Source: Streptomyces rishiriensis
Lineage (GTDB): Bacteria > Actinomycetota > Actinomycetes > Streptomycetales > Streptomycetaceae
Assembly: GCF_003112535.1 (NCBI RefSeq)
Contig: NZ_BEWA01000027.1
Span: 28,150-92,149, forward strand
Direction of reading: 5' to 3'
Length of the DNA stretch: 64,000 nucleotides
Shown here: in pieces, positions 52,270-61,123 of the stretch
How the letters are laid out: each line of letters opens with the position of its first letter
How positions within the stretch are numbered: the first letter of the stretch is position 1
Translations under genes and position numbers: made by a program
The notes under the pieces: model-generated
The model's database searches: none
What the model saw: the letters and a program-made list of their open reading frames with translations, nothing else
Told to the model about the DNA's origin: nothing

Positions 52270-53643
52270 TCAGGAGGTCGCGACCGCGGCAGCTCCCGGT
52301 ACCGCGGCGGCGCCGTCGATGGCCACGTCCTTGGTGTCCTTCATCGCCAGCACGCACAGAGTGCTGATCAGCCCGAGTGCCGTGAGGTAGAACCCGACCC
52401 CGATACCCCCGAATTCGGCCGCCAGAGGCGGTGCCACAATCAGCGGGACCGCACCGCCGAGGATGCCACCGAGGTTGTAGCCCATGCCGGCACCGGTGTA
52501 GCGGTACCGGGTGTGGAAGAGCTCCGGCAGATAGGCGGCGGCCGGGCCGTAGGGGATGCCGAGCACCACCATCAGCAGGCTGAGTCCGACGAAGAACGAC
52601 AGCATGCTTCCGGGCTGCATGATCAGGAACGCCGAGGGCCCCACGATCATCGAGGCGACGGTGCCGACCAGCAGGACCCGCCGCCTGCCGATCCGGTCGG
52701 AGTACAGGGCCGAAGTGATGACGGCGACGCAGAAGACAAGCCCTGCGATGATGCCGCCGACCAGGACCGTGGGGCGCGACAGGCCCAGCACGCCGACGCC
52801 CGGCGCCTGGCCCGCGTAGCTGGTGAGGTACACGCTGCTGGTGTAGAAGACTCCGAAGGTCATGGTCAGCATGCCGCCGGTCAGCAGCACCTGTCGCCAC
52901 TGGTCACGCAGCGCCTCCACGAAGGGCAGCTTGACCTGCTCGCGGCGGGCTGTGGACTGTTTGAAGGCCGGTGTCTCCTCGATCTTCAGCCGGATGTACA
53001 GACCGACTGCGACCAACACGAAGCTGAGCAGGAACGGGATCCGCCAGCCCCAGGCCGTGAAGCTCTCCGGGCTCATCGCCAATGCGGTGATGAGGAACGT
53101 GGTGCTGGACATCGCCAGCGCTATGCCTGGGCCGAGCTGCGGGAACATGCTGTACAGACCCCGCTTGCCCGACGGCGCGTACTCGGCGGTGAGAAGCGCC
53201 GCACCGGCCCACTCGCCACCGACCGCGAGTCCTTGCAACGCGCGGAGGGTCACCAGCACGATCGGGGCTGCGACGCCGATCGTTTCCGAGGTCGGCACCA
53301 GACCGATCGCGAACGTGGAGGATCCCATGATCAGCAGGGTGGAGACCAGCGTCTTCTTGCGCCCCAGGCGGTCGCCGAAGTGGCCGAACAGGACCGCACC
53401 CACGGGACGGAAGAAGAACGCCACGCCGAACGTCGCGAACGAGGCGACGGTCGCCGCGGCTCCGCCGAGCGCCGGGAAGAACAGCGGCCCGAAGACCAGT
53501 GCGGCCGCTGTTCCGTAGATGAAGAAGTCGTAGAACTCGATGGAGGTGCCGAGGAGCGAGCGGCTACCCGACGCATCGCTCGCGGCCGATCCAGTGGGGC
53601 ACTCGACGGCCCTCTCGCAGATTGTTCCGTACTCATTGATCAC
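52270..53643 (-). CDS. MHS-type MFS transporter
   Basis: A 457-aa metabolite:H+ symporter of the MHS branch (ShiA/KgtP/ProP-like). Marks are GTSIEFYDFFIYGTAAALVF in helix 1, FGHFGDRLGRKKTLV in loop 2-3, RALQGLAVGGEWAGAALLTAEYAP in helix 4-5 and SDRIGRRRVLL in the second half, with about 12 helices. The GTG start at 53643 has GAGG almost touching it, so the true start could be later; homology begins near residue 30. It would import an organic acid or osmolyte. The secreted DUF6351 protein next to it on the same strand (239 bases away) suggests uptake of its product, which is inference. Confidence 0.85.
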   Translation of the reverse strand: MINEYGTICERAVECPTGSAASDASGSRSLLGTSIEFYDFFIYGTAAALVFGPLFFPALGGAAATVASFATFGVAFFFRPVGAVLFGHFGDRLGRKKTLVSTLLIMGSSTFAIGLVPTSETIGVAAPIVLVTLRALQGLAVGGEWAGAALLTAEYAPSGKRGLYSMFPQLGPGIALAMSSTTFLITALAMSPESFTAWGWRIPFLLSFVLVAVGLYIRLKIEETPAFKQSTARREQVKLPFVEALRDQWRQVLLTGGMLTMTFGVFYTSSVYLTSYAGQAPGVGVLGLSRPTVLVGGIIAGLVFCVAVITSALYSDRIGRRRVLLVGTVASMIVGPSAFLIMQPGSMLSFFVGLSLLMVVLGIPYGPAAAYLPELFHTRYRYTGAGMGYNLGGILGGAVPLIVAPPLAAEFGGIGVGFYLTALGLISTLCVLAMKDTKDVAIDGAAAVPGAAAVATS

Positions 53644-54043
53644 ACCTCAGTGGTTGGGAGCATCCCTGATGCAGCCGGCGCTTACTGGGAAGGGCGAGCC
53701 GAAGCGGGGAGTTACTCGTCCCGGTGCAGGCGTGAACCAACCCGGCGGGTGGCGTCGGGACGGCATGTCCGGCCCCGCAGCATGTTCAGGACGCAACATG
53801 TGGGAGCGGGACGCTCTGCAGCGCGCTTCGCCTCGGTGGGGGTCCCGGATGACGGTGTTCTTCGTCGCTTTCCCGCCTGCTCCGGCGGGTGCCGAGATAC
53901 TGCGCGTCCCGGCAGCGGCCTGATAGCTCCAGGTGGAGGTCTCCACTTGGAGATAGCGCGGTAACGGCTTTGCGGTCACGATCGGCCGCAGGACTGCATT
54001 ACGGGCTTGTTAACCCTGATGGTCCGACGGAAGGCCTCATAGC
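53644..54043. other. 400-base gap with a near-perfect inverted repeat
   Basis: No gene was found. CTCCAGGTGGAG (53927-53938) and CTCCACTTGGAG (53941-53952) form an inverted repeat with one mismatch and a GT centre. It could be an operator for either neighbour. The rest is non-coding GC-rich sequence. Confidence 0.45.
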
Positions 54044-54241
54044 ATGTCCGAACTCGCCGACGGTTACAGCCAGATCCTGGCCCTCTTCGACGGTTCCACC
54101 GCAATGCACCGGATCTTCGACGACGTCCCAGCCCTGAGCGGTGTCGATGTGGCCTGGGTCGACGAACCGGACGGCGGCGATCAGATCGTGCTGCGACACA
54201 TGGTGAACAGCGGTCATCACCGTTGGCGTGCCGCGTTCTAG
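54044..54241 (+). CDS. short hypothetical ORF
   Basis: A 65-codon frame, M-S-E-L-A-D-G-Y-S-Q-I-L to W-R-A-A-F, acidic (WVDEPDGGDQIV). A weak GGAAGG precedes it (54028-54033). I recognise no family. The opposite strand is also open here, so coding status is uncertain. It lies just upstream of a dead MmyB regulator and may itself be a truncated gene. Confidence 0.25.
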   Translation: MSELADGYSQILALFDGSTAMHRIFDDVPALSGVDVAWVDEPDGGDQIVLRHMVNSGHHRWRAAF

Positions 54242-54242
54242 G

Positions 54243-54390
54243 CGGATGTAGCAGTCGACGCTGAGCCCGGCCAGGGCGGCGACTTCCTCGCGGCGCAGCC
54301 CTGGTCCCCGCCGCTTGTGTCAAGCCACGGGCAACCCGACCGGCTGGGGGCTGATCCGCGCCCTGTGTGAGGCCAGGAATCTCCCGGATC
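54243..54390 (-). pseudogene. remnant of an MmyB-type regulator
   Basis: The minus strand reads RFLASHRARISPQPVGLPVA, then a stop, then RRGPGLRREEVAALAGLSVD-CYIR, the HTH core of MmyB-type regulators. The N-terminus, ligand domain and frame integrity are lost. It is the fourth such sequence in the window counting from the left of module A and again lies near an SDR fragment (55068). Confidence 0.65.
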
Positions 54391-54618
54391 CGGCGGCGAT
54401 GGTCCGTGCCGCCAAGCAAAGGTGATGCGGCTAGGGAGGACTTGCCGGTACCCCCTTCAACAGGTCCTGTCGCGCTGTCGGCAAGGCTGGTTGCCTTGGA
54501 GCCATGGCCAGCAAGGCCACGACTGCGGACGCCACCCGTGTGTCTGCAGCCACTGTCTCAGCCCCTGCCGCGAGCGGCATGAACCGCGGTCTGGGTCCCA
54601 CAGTCAAGGAGCAAGTTG

Positions 54619-55008
54619 ATGTCCCGTGAGATAAGGATTCCCGGGCCGGACCACCCCATCGAGATCAGCGAGAACCCTCGTCTGATCCGTGTGGTCACTC
54701 AGAACGGGGGCAAGGTCCTCGCCGAAACGACCGCTGCCGTCATGCTGAGCGAGGCGGGCCGTCCGCCCGTTCACTACATCCCGTTGGCAGATGTCGACCA
54801 GACGCTTCTGGTGCGCACGCACTCCCACACGTACTGCCCGTACAAGGGGGAGGCGTCGTACTACAGCCTCATCACCCCCGAGAAGGAGATCGCGGACGCG
54901 GTATGGTTCTACGAAGAGCCCCATGAGGCCGTCAAGGCGATCGCGGGCCACGTCGCCTTCTACCCCGAGCACGTACAGATCACCGTCACCGAGGCCGTCG
55001 CCAACTGA
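54619..55008 (+). CDS. DUF427 domain protein
   Basis: A 129-aa single DUF427 domain. Typical blocks are GKVLAETTAAVMLSEAG, YIPLADVDQTLLVRTHSHTY-CPYKG (the CPYKGEASYYS box is the family hallmark) and AVWFYEEPHEAVKAIAGHVAFYPEHV. ATG 54619 has CAAGGAGC at 54605-54612. The domain is mostly of unknown function. Some members act on nucleobase- or nitrile-like compounds, but nothing here supports a choice. It is immediately followed by the truncated SDR. Confidence 0.85.
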   Translation: MSREIRIPGPDHPIEISENPRLIRVVTQNGGKVLAETTAAVMLSEAGRPPVHYIPLADVDQTLLVRTHSHTYCPYKGEASYYSLITPEKEIADAVWFYEEPHEAVKAIAGHVAFYPEHVQITVTEAVAN

Positions 55009-55067
55009 CGCCCTTGTGCAAGGCCGGAGCGGTCCAAGCCGTCACCTCTGCTCCTACCCTGCACCCC

Positions 55068-55573
55068 AGGACGTCCGCGGCTACCCCGCGGACGTCACGG
55101 ACCCCGACGGCCTGCGCGCCACGCTCCGCACCGCGATCACCGAGCTGGGCGCTCCCGACGTGCTCGTGTACAACGCCGCGGTGGTGCGCAAGGACGCGCC
55201 CATCGGCGGTGACGACAAGGACTGGGCCGACGTTCTGGCCGTCAACGTCCTGGGGGCGAGGGTCGCGGCCGACGCCGTCCTCCCCGCGCTCCGTGACGGC
55301 CGCGGGAGCCTGCTGTTCTCCGGCGGCGGCCTCGCCCATTCCCCGTCCGCGGAATTCGCATCCCTGTCCATCGGCAAGGCCGGGATCCGCACATACGCGC
55401 AAGTACTCCACGAGAAGCTGGCCGGGACAGGCGTGCACGTCACCAGCGTCACGATCGCCGGGGCGATCGGTGGCGGCGAAGAGCGCTTCGATCCGGCAGT
55501 CCTCGCACAGGCCTACCTCGACCTGCACAACCAGCCCCAGACCCAGTGGCAGCACGAGCTGCTGCGTGACTGA
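55068..55573 (+). pseudogene. N-terminally truncated short-chain dehydrogenase
   Basis: The frame carries GYPADVTDPDGLRATLRTAI, DVLVYNAAVVRKDAPIG, NVLGARVAADAVLPAL, SGGGLAHSPSAEFASLSIGK-AG (Lys in place of the YxxxK; the Tyr is replaced) and the SDR tail. The first 50-60 residues with the TGxxxGIG cofactor motif are missing and no start codon fits. It cannot bind NADP normally. It lies 60 bases after the DUF427 gene. Confidence 0.75.
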
Positions 55574-55823
55574 GCTCCCGTAGGCGCAGCATCACCCTGT
55601 AGGGCTCCACGTCGCAGCTCCGCCGCCGTTGTGTGCTCCTAGTCCGATGGCGACCGCAGTAAGGGGCGGCCGGATCACCCTCGCTTGTTATCGTTGGCGC
55701 CCGGTTGGCGGGCTGGGGACGGTGGCTGGGGGCGCTGGTTCGTCTCCTGCCCTGCGGTGGCAGCCCAGGCGTGTTCGACCTCCACAGCGATGTCGCCTCG
55801 GGTACTGACGCACGGCCCGGCAC

Positions 55824-55874
55824 AGCGCAGTGCCCCGGGCCGGTGACGTCGCCACCGGCCCGGGGCACTGTGCT
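55824..55874. terminator. strong bidirectional hairpin
   Basis: AGTGCCCCGGGCCGGTG (55829-55845) pairs perfectly with CACCGGCCCGGGGCACT (55853-55869) over a 7-base loop, and pairing extends outward to 55824 and 55874. It lies between converging transcripts (SDR remnant and the minus-strand secreted protein), as expected of a terminator. Confidence 0.88.
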
Positions 55875-55888
55875 GTCCGCTGGAAGGC

Positions 55889-57223
55889 TCAGCCTGCGTA
55901 GATCTTCCAGTTGGCCGTCAAGTTGGCCACGGTGTCGGGCAGGTAGCTTCCGCTTTCGGGGCTCATCAGGAACTGGTCGTCCTTGTAGGAGGGGCTGTCG
56001 AGGTAGTTCAGGCCGGAGCAGTTGGTCAGCCAGCGTCCGGTGTTGGGCACCTCGTTGATGCAGAATCCGTTGGAGGACATCAGCTCATCGCCGTCGGCGA
56101 ACCACCACTGGCTCTGGTCCCCGGAGTTGCAGGGGACGAACCAGACGCTCGAGCCGTTGTTGTTGGTGGAGGTCAGGCAGTTGCTGCCCTGGGAGATCGT
56201 GTAGCCGATGGCTCCGTCCGAGTTGGTGACCATGCCGTTGATCATGTGGATGTCCCAGGTGTCGTACTCGGTGCCGCCGGGGGTCCCGGAGTGCAGGTCG
56301 TAGGAGGTCACAGAGGAGCCCGACTTGTCTCCGGAGTTCCCGAGGTCGCGGAACTCCACGGGGGAGGCGGTGGTCACACCCTGGATGACGGCCATGGCCG
56401 GCACGACTGACCCGCCGCCGGTGTAGCCGATCTGCGACACCCCGCCGAACGCGATGCTGGAGAGGTTGTTCCAGATCCACCGTGCCGCGCTGTCGACGTA
56501 CGTGGTGAAACCGGATCCCAGACCGCCGATCCGGGCCGGCACCGCCTGGATGGCAGTGCCGGCGTTCTGGAACGTGGCCCTCACACCGTCCCGGACGTAG
56601 CTCTCCTGGAGTTTGTCGAGGCCGGAGAAGGTCAGCATCGAAATGGTCGCGTCGAAGAAGGCACTGCCCACGCTCTTCCAGTCCACGGTTCCGTCGGTCA
56701 GGTACTGGAAGACCAGGGCTCCGAAGAACCCGCCGGTGAACGCGGCTATCTTGACGCCCCACTTGCAGCCGGCCGGACCGGTGTACGAGCAGATGAGTGT
56801 GGAGGCCATGACAGTGATGCTGGCGTCGACGGCTACCTCGACCATGCGGGCCGACAGGTAGGACCAGCCTGCTTGCTGGGCGACCTTGCCCTTGGCCTCG
56901 CAGCTGGCGATGGCATCCTGACGCTTCGCGGCAAGGGCCGTCACCTGCTGGCGGGTGAACCTGTAGGAGGCGCTGTGGACCACCGGTCCGGACACTGTCG
57001 GCGGGGCCTGCTCGCGGTAGGAGGCCTCCAGCGAGTTGACGGTCCCCTGGCAGATGGACGCGATAGAGGGCTGAGCAGCCCTCTGGGCGCCCTGGCGGGT
57101 AGGTGCGGTTGAGCCCAGGACGGTGGTGACCAAGGCGAAGGCCGCCACAGCGATAATGATCGTCGGCCAGGGCGGGCGCTTCAAGAGGCGTCTTCTGGTG
57201 CGGGAGAGCACGGGTACGGACAC
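55889..57223 (-). CDS. secreted protein of unknown function with a lectin-like C-terminus
   Basis: A 444-aa protein. The N-terminus is basic followed by TIIIAVAAFALVTTVLGSTA, a signal peptide or anchor. Residues about 40-110 are helical with two Cys. About 115-205 contain two or three hydrophobic stretches (VAVDASITVMASTLICSY; AAFTGGFFGALVFQYLTDG), which could insert in membranes. The last 140 residues are rich in Asn, Gly, Ser and Trp with QSQWWFADGDELMSSNGFC, reminiscent of ricin-type beta-trefoil repeats. GTG 57223 is chosen over GTG 57229 because AAGGAG then has proper spacing. Pore-forming or toxin-like delivery is speculation. No partner gene is evident and the family is not known to me. 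Confidence 0.7.
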   Translation of the reverse strand: MSVPVLSRTRRRLLKRPPWPTIIIAVAAFALVTTVLGSTAPTRQGAQRAAQPSIASICQGTVNSLEASYREQAPPTVSGPVVHSASYRFTRQQVTALAAKRQDAIASCEAKGKVAQQAGWSYLSARMVEVAVDASITVMASTLICSYTGPAGCKWGVKIAAFTGGFFGALVFQYLTDGTVDWKSVGSAFFDATISMLTFSGLDKLQESYVRDGVRATFQNAGTAIQAVPARIGGLGSGFTTYVDSAARWIWNNLSSIAFGGVSQIGYTGGGSVVPAMAVIQGVTTASPVEFRDLGNSGDKSGSSVTSYDLHSGTPGGTEYDTWDIHMINGMVTNSDGAIGYTISQGSNCLTSTNNNGSSVWFVPCNSGDQSQWWFADGDELMSSNGFCINEVPNTGRWLTNCSGLNYLDSPSYKDDQFLMSPESGSYLPDTVANLTANWKIYAG

Positions 57224-57528
57224 GGACACACTCCTTGGGTCAAGACGGATCGGCCGCAGGCATCTGCCGCGCGGGAACGCCGGGAGCGATCGGGCCGGTC
57301 CGGCCGCGCCCGGGTGCGGGGCTCCGGGGCCGTGGGCGCATCTTTGCGGTGGCTCCGGTTGCTGCAGCCGGGTGTATACGGCCTGGGGCCGGGACTGAGA
57401 CGCGGGCCCGGGCGCAGAAGCCGGGGCCCTAGGTAGCGGGCTTGGTCCGCTACGTGTGCGTCATACGAGAAGGATCGGGGCGGCGTCGGCGCGGGTCCAT
57501 GGGTAGTTCTACGGGGTCCTACGGGGTC
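57224..57528. other. 305-base gap between the secreted protein and the LuxR gene
   Basis: No gene was recognised. At its left edge toward the LuxR stop lies a tandem repeat (57509-57537). The rest is GC-rich with short imperfect repeats and no clear promoter could be fixed. Confidence 0.4.
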
Positions 57529-57537
57529 CTACGGGGT
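57509..57537. repeat. 10-bp tandem repeat CTACGGGGTC
   Basis: The unit CTACGGGGTC occurs almost three times. On the minus strand each unit contains TAG in the reading GACCCCGTAG, and the LuxR gene stops at the first of these (57529-57531). The repeat therefore supplies backup stop codons or reflects slippage at the gene end. Confidence 0.7.
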
Positions 57538-59787
57538 GGGTACCTGGTTCTGCGCCCACCAGGTGGCGATCTGGGTGCGGGATCCGAAGCCGAGCTTGGC
57601 CAGGATGTTCTCGATATGGCCCTCGACCGTGCGCGGCGAGCGTCCGAGCGCGGAGGCGATCTGCCGGTTGGTCGCGCCCTGGGCCACCCGTGCGGCCACC
57701 TCTCGCTCCCGGCTGGTCAACGGGTTCGTGGCCACGGCCGGGGCCACCGGTTCAGGAGCCCGAAGTGCGAATGCGATGGCCCGGGCCGGACCGTCGACAG
57801 CGCCGCCCTGCGCGAACGCCCTGCGATATCCGGCCTGGCCCAAGACCGCGACGGTCGCTTCCTCGAACCGTGCATGACCCAGGGCCACCTGCGGGAACGC
57901 GGCCAGGGTGATCCCGATGTCCCGCCGCAGCGCATCCGCGGCCCCCAGCACCCGCACCGCCTGCGCAGCGTCGCCGAGGGAGGCGGTCATCCAGGCGAAG
58001 TGTTCCAGCATCAGCATGGCTCCGACGTAGTCGGTGAAGCCCTCCTCGATCTCCAGCGCGGTGCGCGTCATCGCCACGGCCGCCTCCAGGTCCCCGCGCA
58101 GATAGGCGTCATGGCCCAGCGCGCTCAACGCGTGCGCGCGGCCCCACCGGTCATCGTGCGCCTCGGCGGCGGCCAGGGCGCGCCGACCGGTCACCGCCGC
58201 ACGTGGGTCTGCCAGATGAGCCAGGACGAACGACAACTCGAACAGGGCGAAGACCACTCCCGCTCCCTCGCCCAGCGCCGTGTGGGCGTCCACCGCGCCC
58301 TCCAGCAGGCTCACGGCCTGCGTCAGCTGACCCCGGAACAGCGCAAGCGTGCCGCGGAAGCTCTGGACGTACGCGCACACCACCGGGTCGCCAAGTTCCT
58401 CGCCCAGGTGTGCCGCCTCCTCCAGCCACCGGCCGGACGCCGCCAGGTCGCCCTGCAACTGCGCCACCCAGGCGGCAACCCACAGCGCCCTGGCCCGAAC
58501 GACGGTGGGTTCGGGCGCGGCGGCGAGCGCCCGGTCCAGTCTGCGTCGCCCCTCGCCGAGGAATCCTCCGGCGCACCAGTGGTAGCGCAGTGCCGCCGCC
58601 AGCGCGAGGGTGGCCTGCGGATCGCCTGCGCAGTCCAGGGCCGTCAGCACATTGGCGTGCTCGGCGCGCAGCCGGGCCAGCGCTTTCTCCTGGCCCGGGC
58701 CGCACCAGTCTCCGGCAGTCCGCTCAGCCAGGGCCAGGTAGAAGTCACGGTGCCGTCGCAGCACAGTGTGCTCCTCACCGGACCGGGCGAGCTGCTGCCT
58801 GCCGTACTGGCGGATGGTCTCCAGCAGCCGATAGCGCGGCTCGTCCTCGCCTCCGCCGGTCAGCACCACGGACTGGGCGACGAGCCGGTCCAGGAGGTCC
58901 AGCACCTCGTGCCGCGCGATGCCCGAGCCCGCACAGACGCTCTCGGCCGCATCCAGGGCGAATCCGCCGGTGAACACCGACAGCCGGTTCCACAGCCGCT
59001 GCTCTGGCGCAGAACACAGTTCGTAGCTCCAGTCGACCAGCGCGCGCAGCGTGCGCTGCCGCGGCAGCGCAGTGCGGCTGCCTCCGCTGAGCAGCGCGAA
59101 CCGGTTCTCCAGGCGGACTACCGCCTCTTCCACGGTGAGAGTGCGCAGCCGGGCCGCGGCCAGCTCGATCGCCAGCGGCAACCCCTCCAGGCCGGCGCAG
59201 AGCCGGGTGACCGCGGCCCGGTTCGTGTCGGTGATCCGGAACCGGGGCTCAACGGCGTTGGACCGGTCCCTCAGCAGTTCGAGTGCCTCGTCCGGTGACA
59301 GGGGCTGGACGGTGAGAACGTGCTCGCCGGTGATGCCCAGAGTCTCGCGGCTGGTTGCCAGAATGCGCAGGCCACCAGCGGCCGAAAGGAGGGTCTGGGC
59401 CAGCTCGGAGCAGGCCTTGACCAGGTGCTCGCAGTTGTCCAGCACGATCAGTGCCCGCCGCCCTGCCAGATGGGCCGCGAGCTGGTCCAGGATCGGCCTG
59501 GCCCCCAGGTCCGGCACCCCCAGCGCGGTCGCGGCCCTGATCGCCACCGCTGACGGATCCCGCACGGGGGCCAGGTCCACCACCCACACGCCGTCCGCGA
59601 AGGCCCTGGTGGAGTTGGCGGCCACCTCCAGCGCCAGCCGGGTCTTGCCCACCCCGCCCATTCCGGTGAGCGTCAGCAGCCTCGCGCTACCCAGTGTTCG
59701 ACGAATCTCCGCGACCTCGCGCCGCCGACCCACGAAGGAAGTCAAGGCCAAGGGAAGGTTCCCCGCCTCGGACAGCACTCCGATCAC
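57529..59787 (-). CDS. large ATP-binding LuxR-type regulator
   Basis: A 752-aa regulator of the AfsR/LAL-like group. An NB-ARC/AAA ATPase domain opens with ALTSFVGRRREVAEI, Walker A GMGGVGKTRLALEV and Walker B ALIVLDNCEHLV, then LATSRETLGI and LEGLPLAIELAAARLR. A middle helical repeat region (about 390-650) resembles TPR arms. The C-terminal LuxR HTH is NPLTSREREVAARVAQGATN-RQIA with SPRTVEGHIENILAKLGF. GTG 59787 is set by a GAGG five bases upstream and a GTGA overlap with the small ORF before it. Such proteins regulate secondary metabolism or transport; the target here is unknown. Confidence 0.88.
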   Translation of the reverse strand: MIGVLSEAGNLPLALTSFVGRRREVAEIRRTLGSARLLTLTGMGGVGKTRLALEVAANSTRAFADGVWVVDLAPVRDPSAVAIRAATALGVPDLGARPILDQLAAHLAGRRALIVLDNCEHLVKACSELAQTLLSAAGGLRILATSRETLGITGEHVLTVQPLSPDEALELLRDRSNAVEPRFRITDTNRAAVTRLCAGLEGLPLAIELAAARLRTLTVEEAVVRLENRFALLSGGSRTALPRQRTLRALVDWSYELCSAPEQRLWNRLSVFTGGFALDAAESVCAGSGIARHEVLDLLDRLVAQSVVLTGGGEDEPRYRLLETIRQYGRQQLARSGEEHTVLRRHRDFYLALAERTAGDWCGPGQEKALARLRAEHANVLTALDCAGDPQATLALAAALRYHWCAGGFLGEGRRRLDRALAAAPEPTVVRARALWVAAWVAQLQGDLAASGRWLEEAAHLGEELGDPVVCAYVQSFRGTLALFRGQLTQAVSLLEGAVDAHTALGEGAGVVFALFELSFVLAHLADPRAAVTGRRALAAAEAHDDRWGRAHALSALGHDAYLRGDLEAAVAMTRTALEIEEGFTDYVGAMLMLEHFAWMTASLGDAAQAVRVLGAADALRRDIGITLAAFPQVALGHARFEEATVAVLGQAGYRRAFAQGGAVDGPARAIAFALRAPEPVAPAVATNPLTSREREVAARVAQGATNRQIASALGRSPRTVEGHIENILAKLGFGSRTQIATWWAQNQVPTP

Positions 59788-59954
59788 GTGCACCTCGCCT
59801 CGTGTCGGCGGCGTTGCGTGCATTCGCTGATGCCCAGCCGCTGCCCGAGCGCGACGCCGCAGACCCCGCTGACATCCAGGCCCGCGACGTCGACCAGCCG
59901 CGCGAGTGCGCTGTCGATGACGTCCACCCATTCGTCACGAATCAACGCGGTCAT
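59784..59954 (-). CDS. small ORF translationally coupled to the LuxR gene
   Basis: A 56-codon frame, M-T-A-L-I-R-D-E-W-V-D-V-I-D-S to the TGA at 59784-59786, which overlaps the LuxR GTG by GTGA. GAGGTGG precedes its ATG at a suitable distance. The sequence is helical in its first half (ALARLVDVAGLDVSGV) and Arg-rich at the end. No family is recognised. It may be a leader whose translation sets LuxR level, or a real small protein. It is too short for most gene callers. Confidence 0.5.
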   Translation of the reverse strand: MTALIRDEWVDVIDSALARLVDVAGLDVSGVCGVALGQRLGISECTQRRRHEARCT

Positions 59955-60102
59955 TGGCACCACCTCAATGCGCAGATCAACACACATCACCCGATACCTC
60001 GGTCGGGAGCAGTTGGCTCACCGTGGCACAGGACAACTTGAACATCCGCTGTCAGGAACCGGAAACGGCTGCGAGCGACTCTCGCGGCTCGTCGGACGTC
60101 GA

Positions 60103-61062
60103 TCAGCCGGATGTCTCGGACGAGTCGGCGGCCTCGGCGTCTTTGGCCGGCGCGGACCGCTCGACGTCGTGGTTGGTGGCGGCCCAGCTGGCCAGCAGGT
60201 TGAGGGCGTCCTGGGAGCGGGAGGCGGGCTCGGCGGTGTAGGTGAGGAGGACCTGGCTGGAGTCGCCGCCCACCGGGAAGGTCTCGAACGGGAGGTCGAG
60301 GTCGCCGACGACCGGGTGGTGCAGGAGCTTCACGCCGGTGGCGTGCATGCGGACGTTGTGGGCGGCCCAGCGGTGGCGGAATTCCTCGCTGCGGGTGGAC
60401 AGTTCGCCGATCAGGTCCGTCAGCCGCCGGTCGTAGAGGTCGCGTCCGGCCTCGGCGCGCAGCATGGCGACACAGTCGCCTGCGACCTGGTCCCAGTCGC
60501 GGAAGAACTCGGTCGCGTGGGTGTCGAGGAAGACGAACCTGGAGTTGTTGGGCGGCCGTGCCGGGTCGGCGTAGACCGGGGAGTACAGGGCGCGCCCGAG
60601 GTCGTTGGTAGCGAGGATGTCCCCGCGTCCGCTGAGGACGAACGCGGGTGTGCCGCTCATCGAGTCGAGGACGCGCTGCACCGGAGGCCGAACCCGCTGC
60701 TGGGCCGGGCGGCGGCGTGGCGGGCGGGTCGTGCCGACGCCGCGCAGGAGGTCGAGCAGGTGGATGCGTTCCGCCTCGTCGAGCTGAAGTGCCTGTGCGA
60801 TGCCGTCGATGACGCTCTCGGAGACGCCGGTGGCGTTGCCCCGCTCCAGCCGCGTGTAGTACTCGCTGGAAATCCCGGCGAGCAGGGCGACCTCCTCCCG
60901 GCGCAGCCCGGTGACCCGTCGGCGCTCTCCGCCGTAGAGGGGCAGTCCGGCCTGTTCGGGGGTGACCCTGGCCCGTCGCGTGCCCAGGAATTCCCGGATC
61001 TCCGCACGGAAATCATCACGAATATCGTGTTTGCCGCTTTGTGGATCTTTTCTAGCTGCCAT
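60103..61062 (-). CDS. MmyB-type helix-turn-helix regulator (module C)
   Basis: A 319-aa regulator with HTH RAEIREFLGTRRARVTPEQA, RRRVTGLRREEVALLAGISS and EYYTRLERGN, and an MmyB domain with TPAFVLSGRGDILATNDLG, FVFLDTHATEFFRDW and HPVVGDLDLPFE. It differs clearly from modules A and B. ATG 61062 starts M-A-A-R-K-D-P-Q-S; the frame upstream is open but unlike the family. A perfect palindrome at 61089-61123 lies in the divergent gap to the SDR pseudogene, its probable former target. A truncated copy of its N-terminus is at 62143-62345. The C-terminal tail is acidic. Confidence 0.87.
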   Translation of the reverse strand: MAARKDPQSGKHDIRDDFRAEIREFLGTRRARVTPEQAGLPLYGGERRRVTGLRREEVALLAGISSEYYTRLERGNATGVSESVIDGIAQALQLDEAERIHLLDLLRGVGTTRPPRRRPAQQRVRPPVQRVLDSMSGTPAFVLSGRGDILATNDLGRALYSPVYADPARPPNNSRFVFLDTHATEFFRDWDQVAGDCVAMLRAEAGRDLYDRRLTDLIGELSTRSEEFRHRWAAHNVRMHATGVKLLHHPVVGDLDLPFETFPVGGDSSQVLLTYTAEPASRSQDALNLLASWAATNHDVERSAPAKDAEAADSSETSG

Positions 61063-61088
61063 GCGTTTCACTGTACGAGCGCTTCCGC

Positions 61089-61123
61089 TGATGAGGGGGT
61101 CCCTGTCAGTGACCCCCTCATCA
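61089..61123. promoter_or_regulatory. 13-bp perfect palindrome in the divergent promoter
   Basis: TGATGAGGGGGTC (61089-61101) and GACCCCCTCATCA (61111-61123) flank a 9-base centre. It starts 27 bases from the regulator ATG. It is the best candidate for the module C operator. It is not the same as the 27-base motif, but both carry a G5-6 run. Confidence 0.65.

Noticed and set aside
52225..53964. 579-aa plus-strand frame over the MHS transporter
   Set aside because: Hydrophilic antisense of a 12-helix transporter; no homology.
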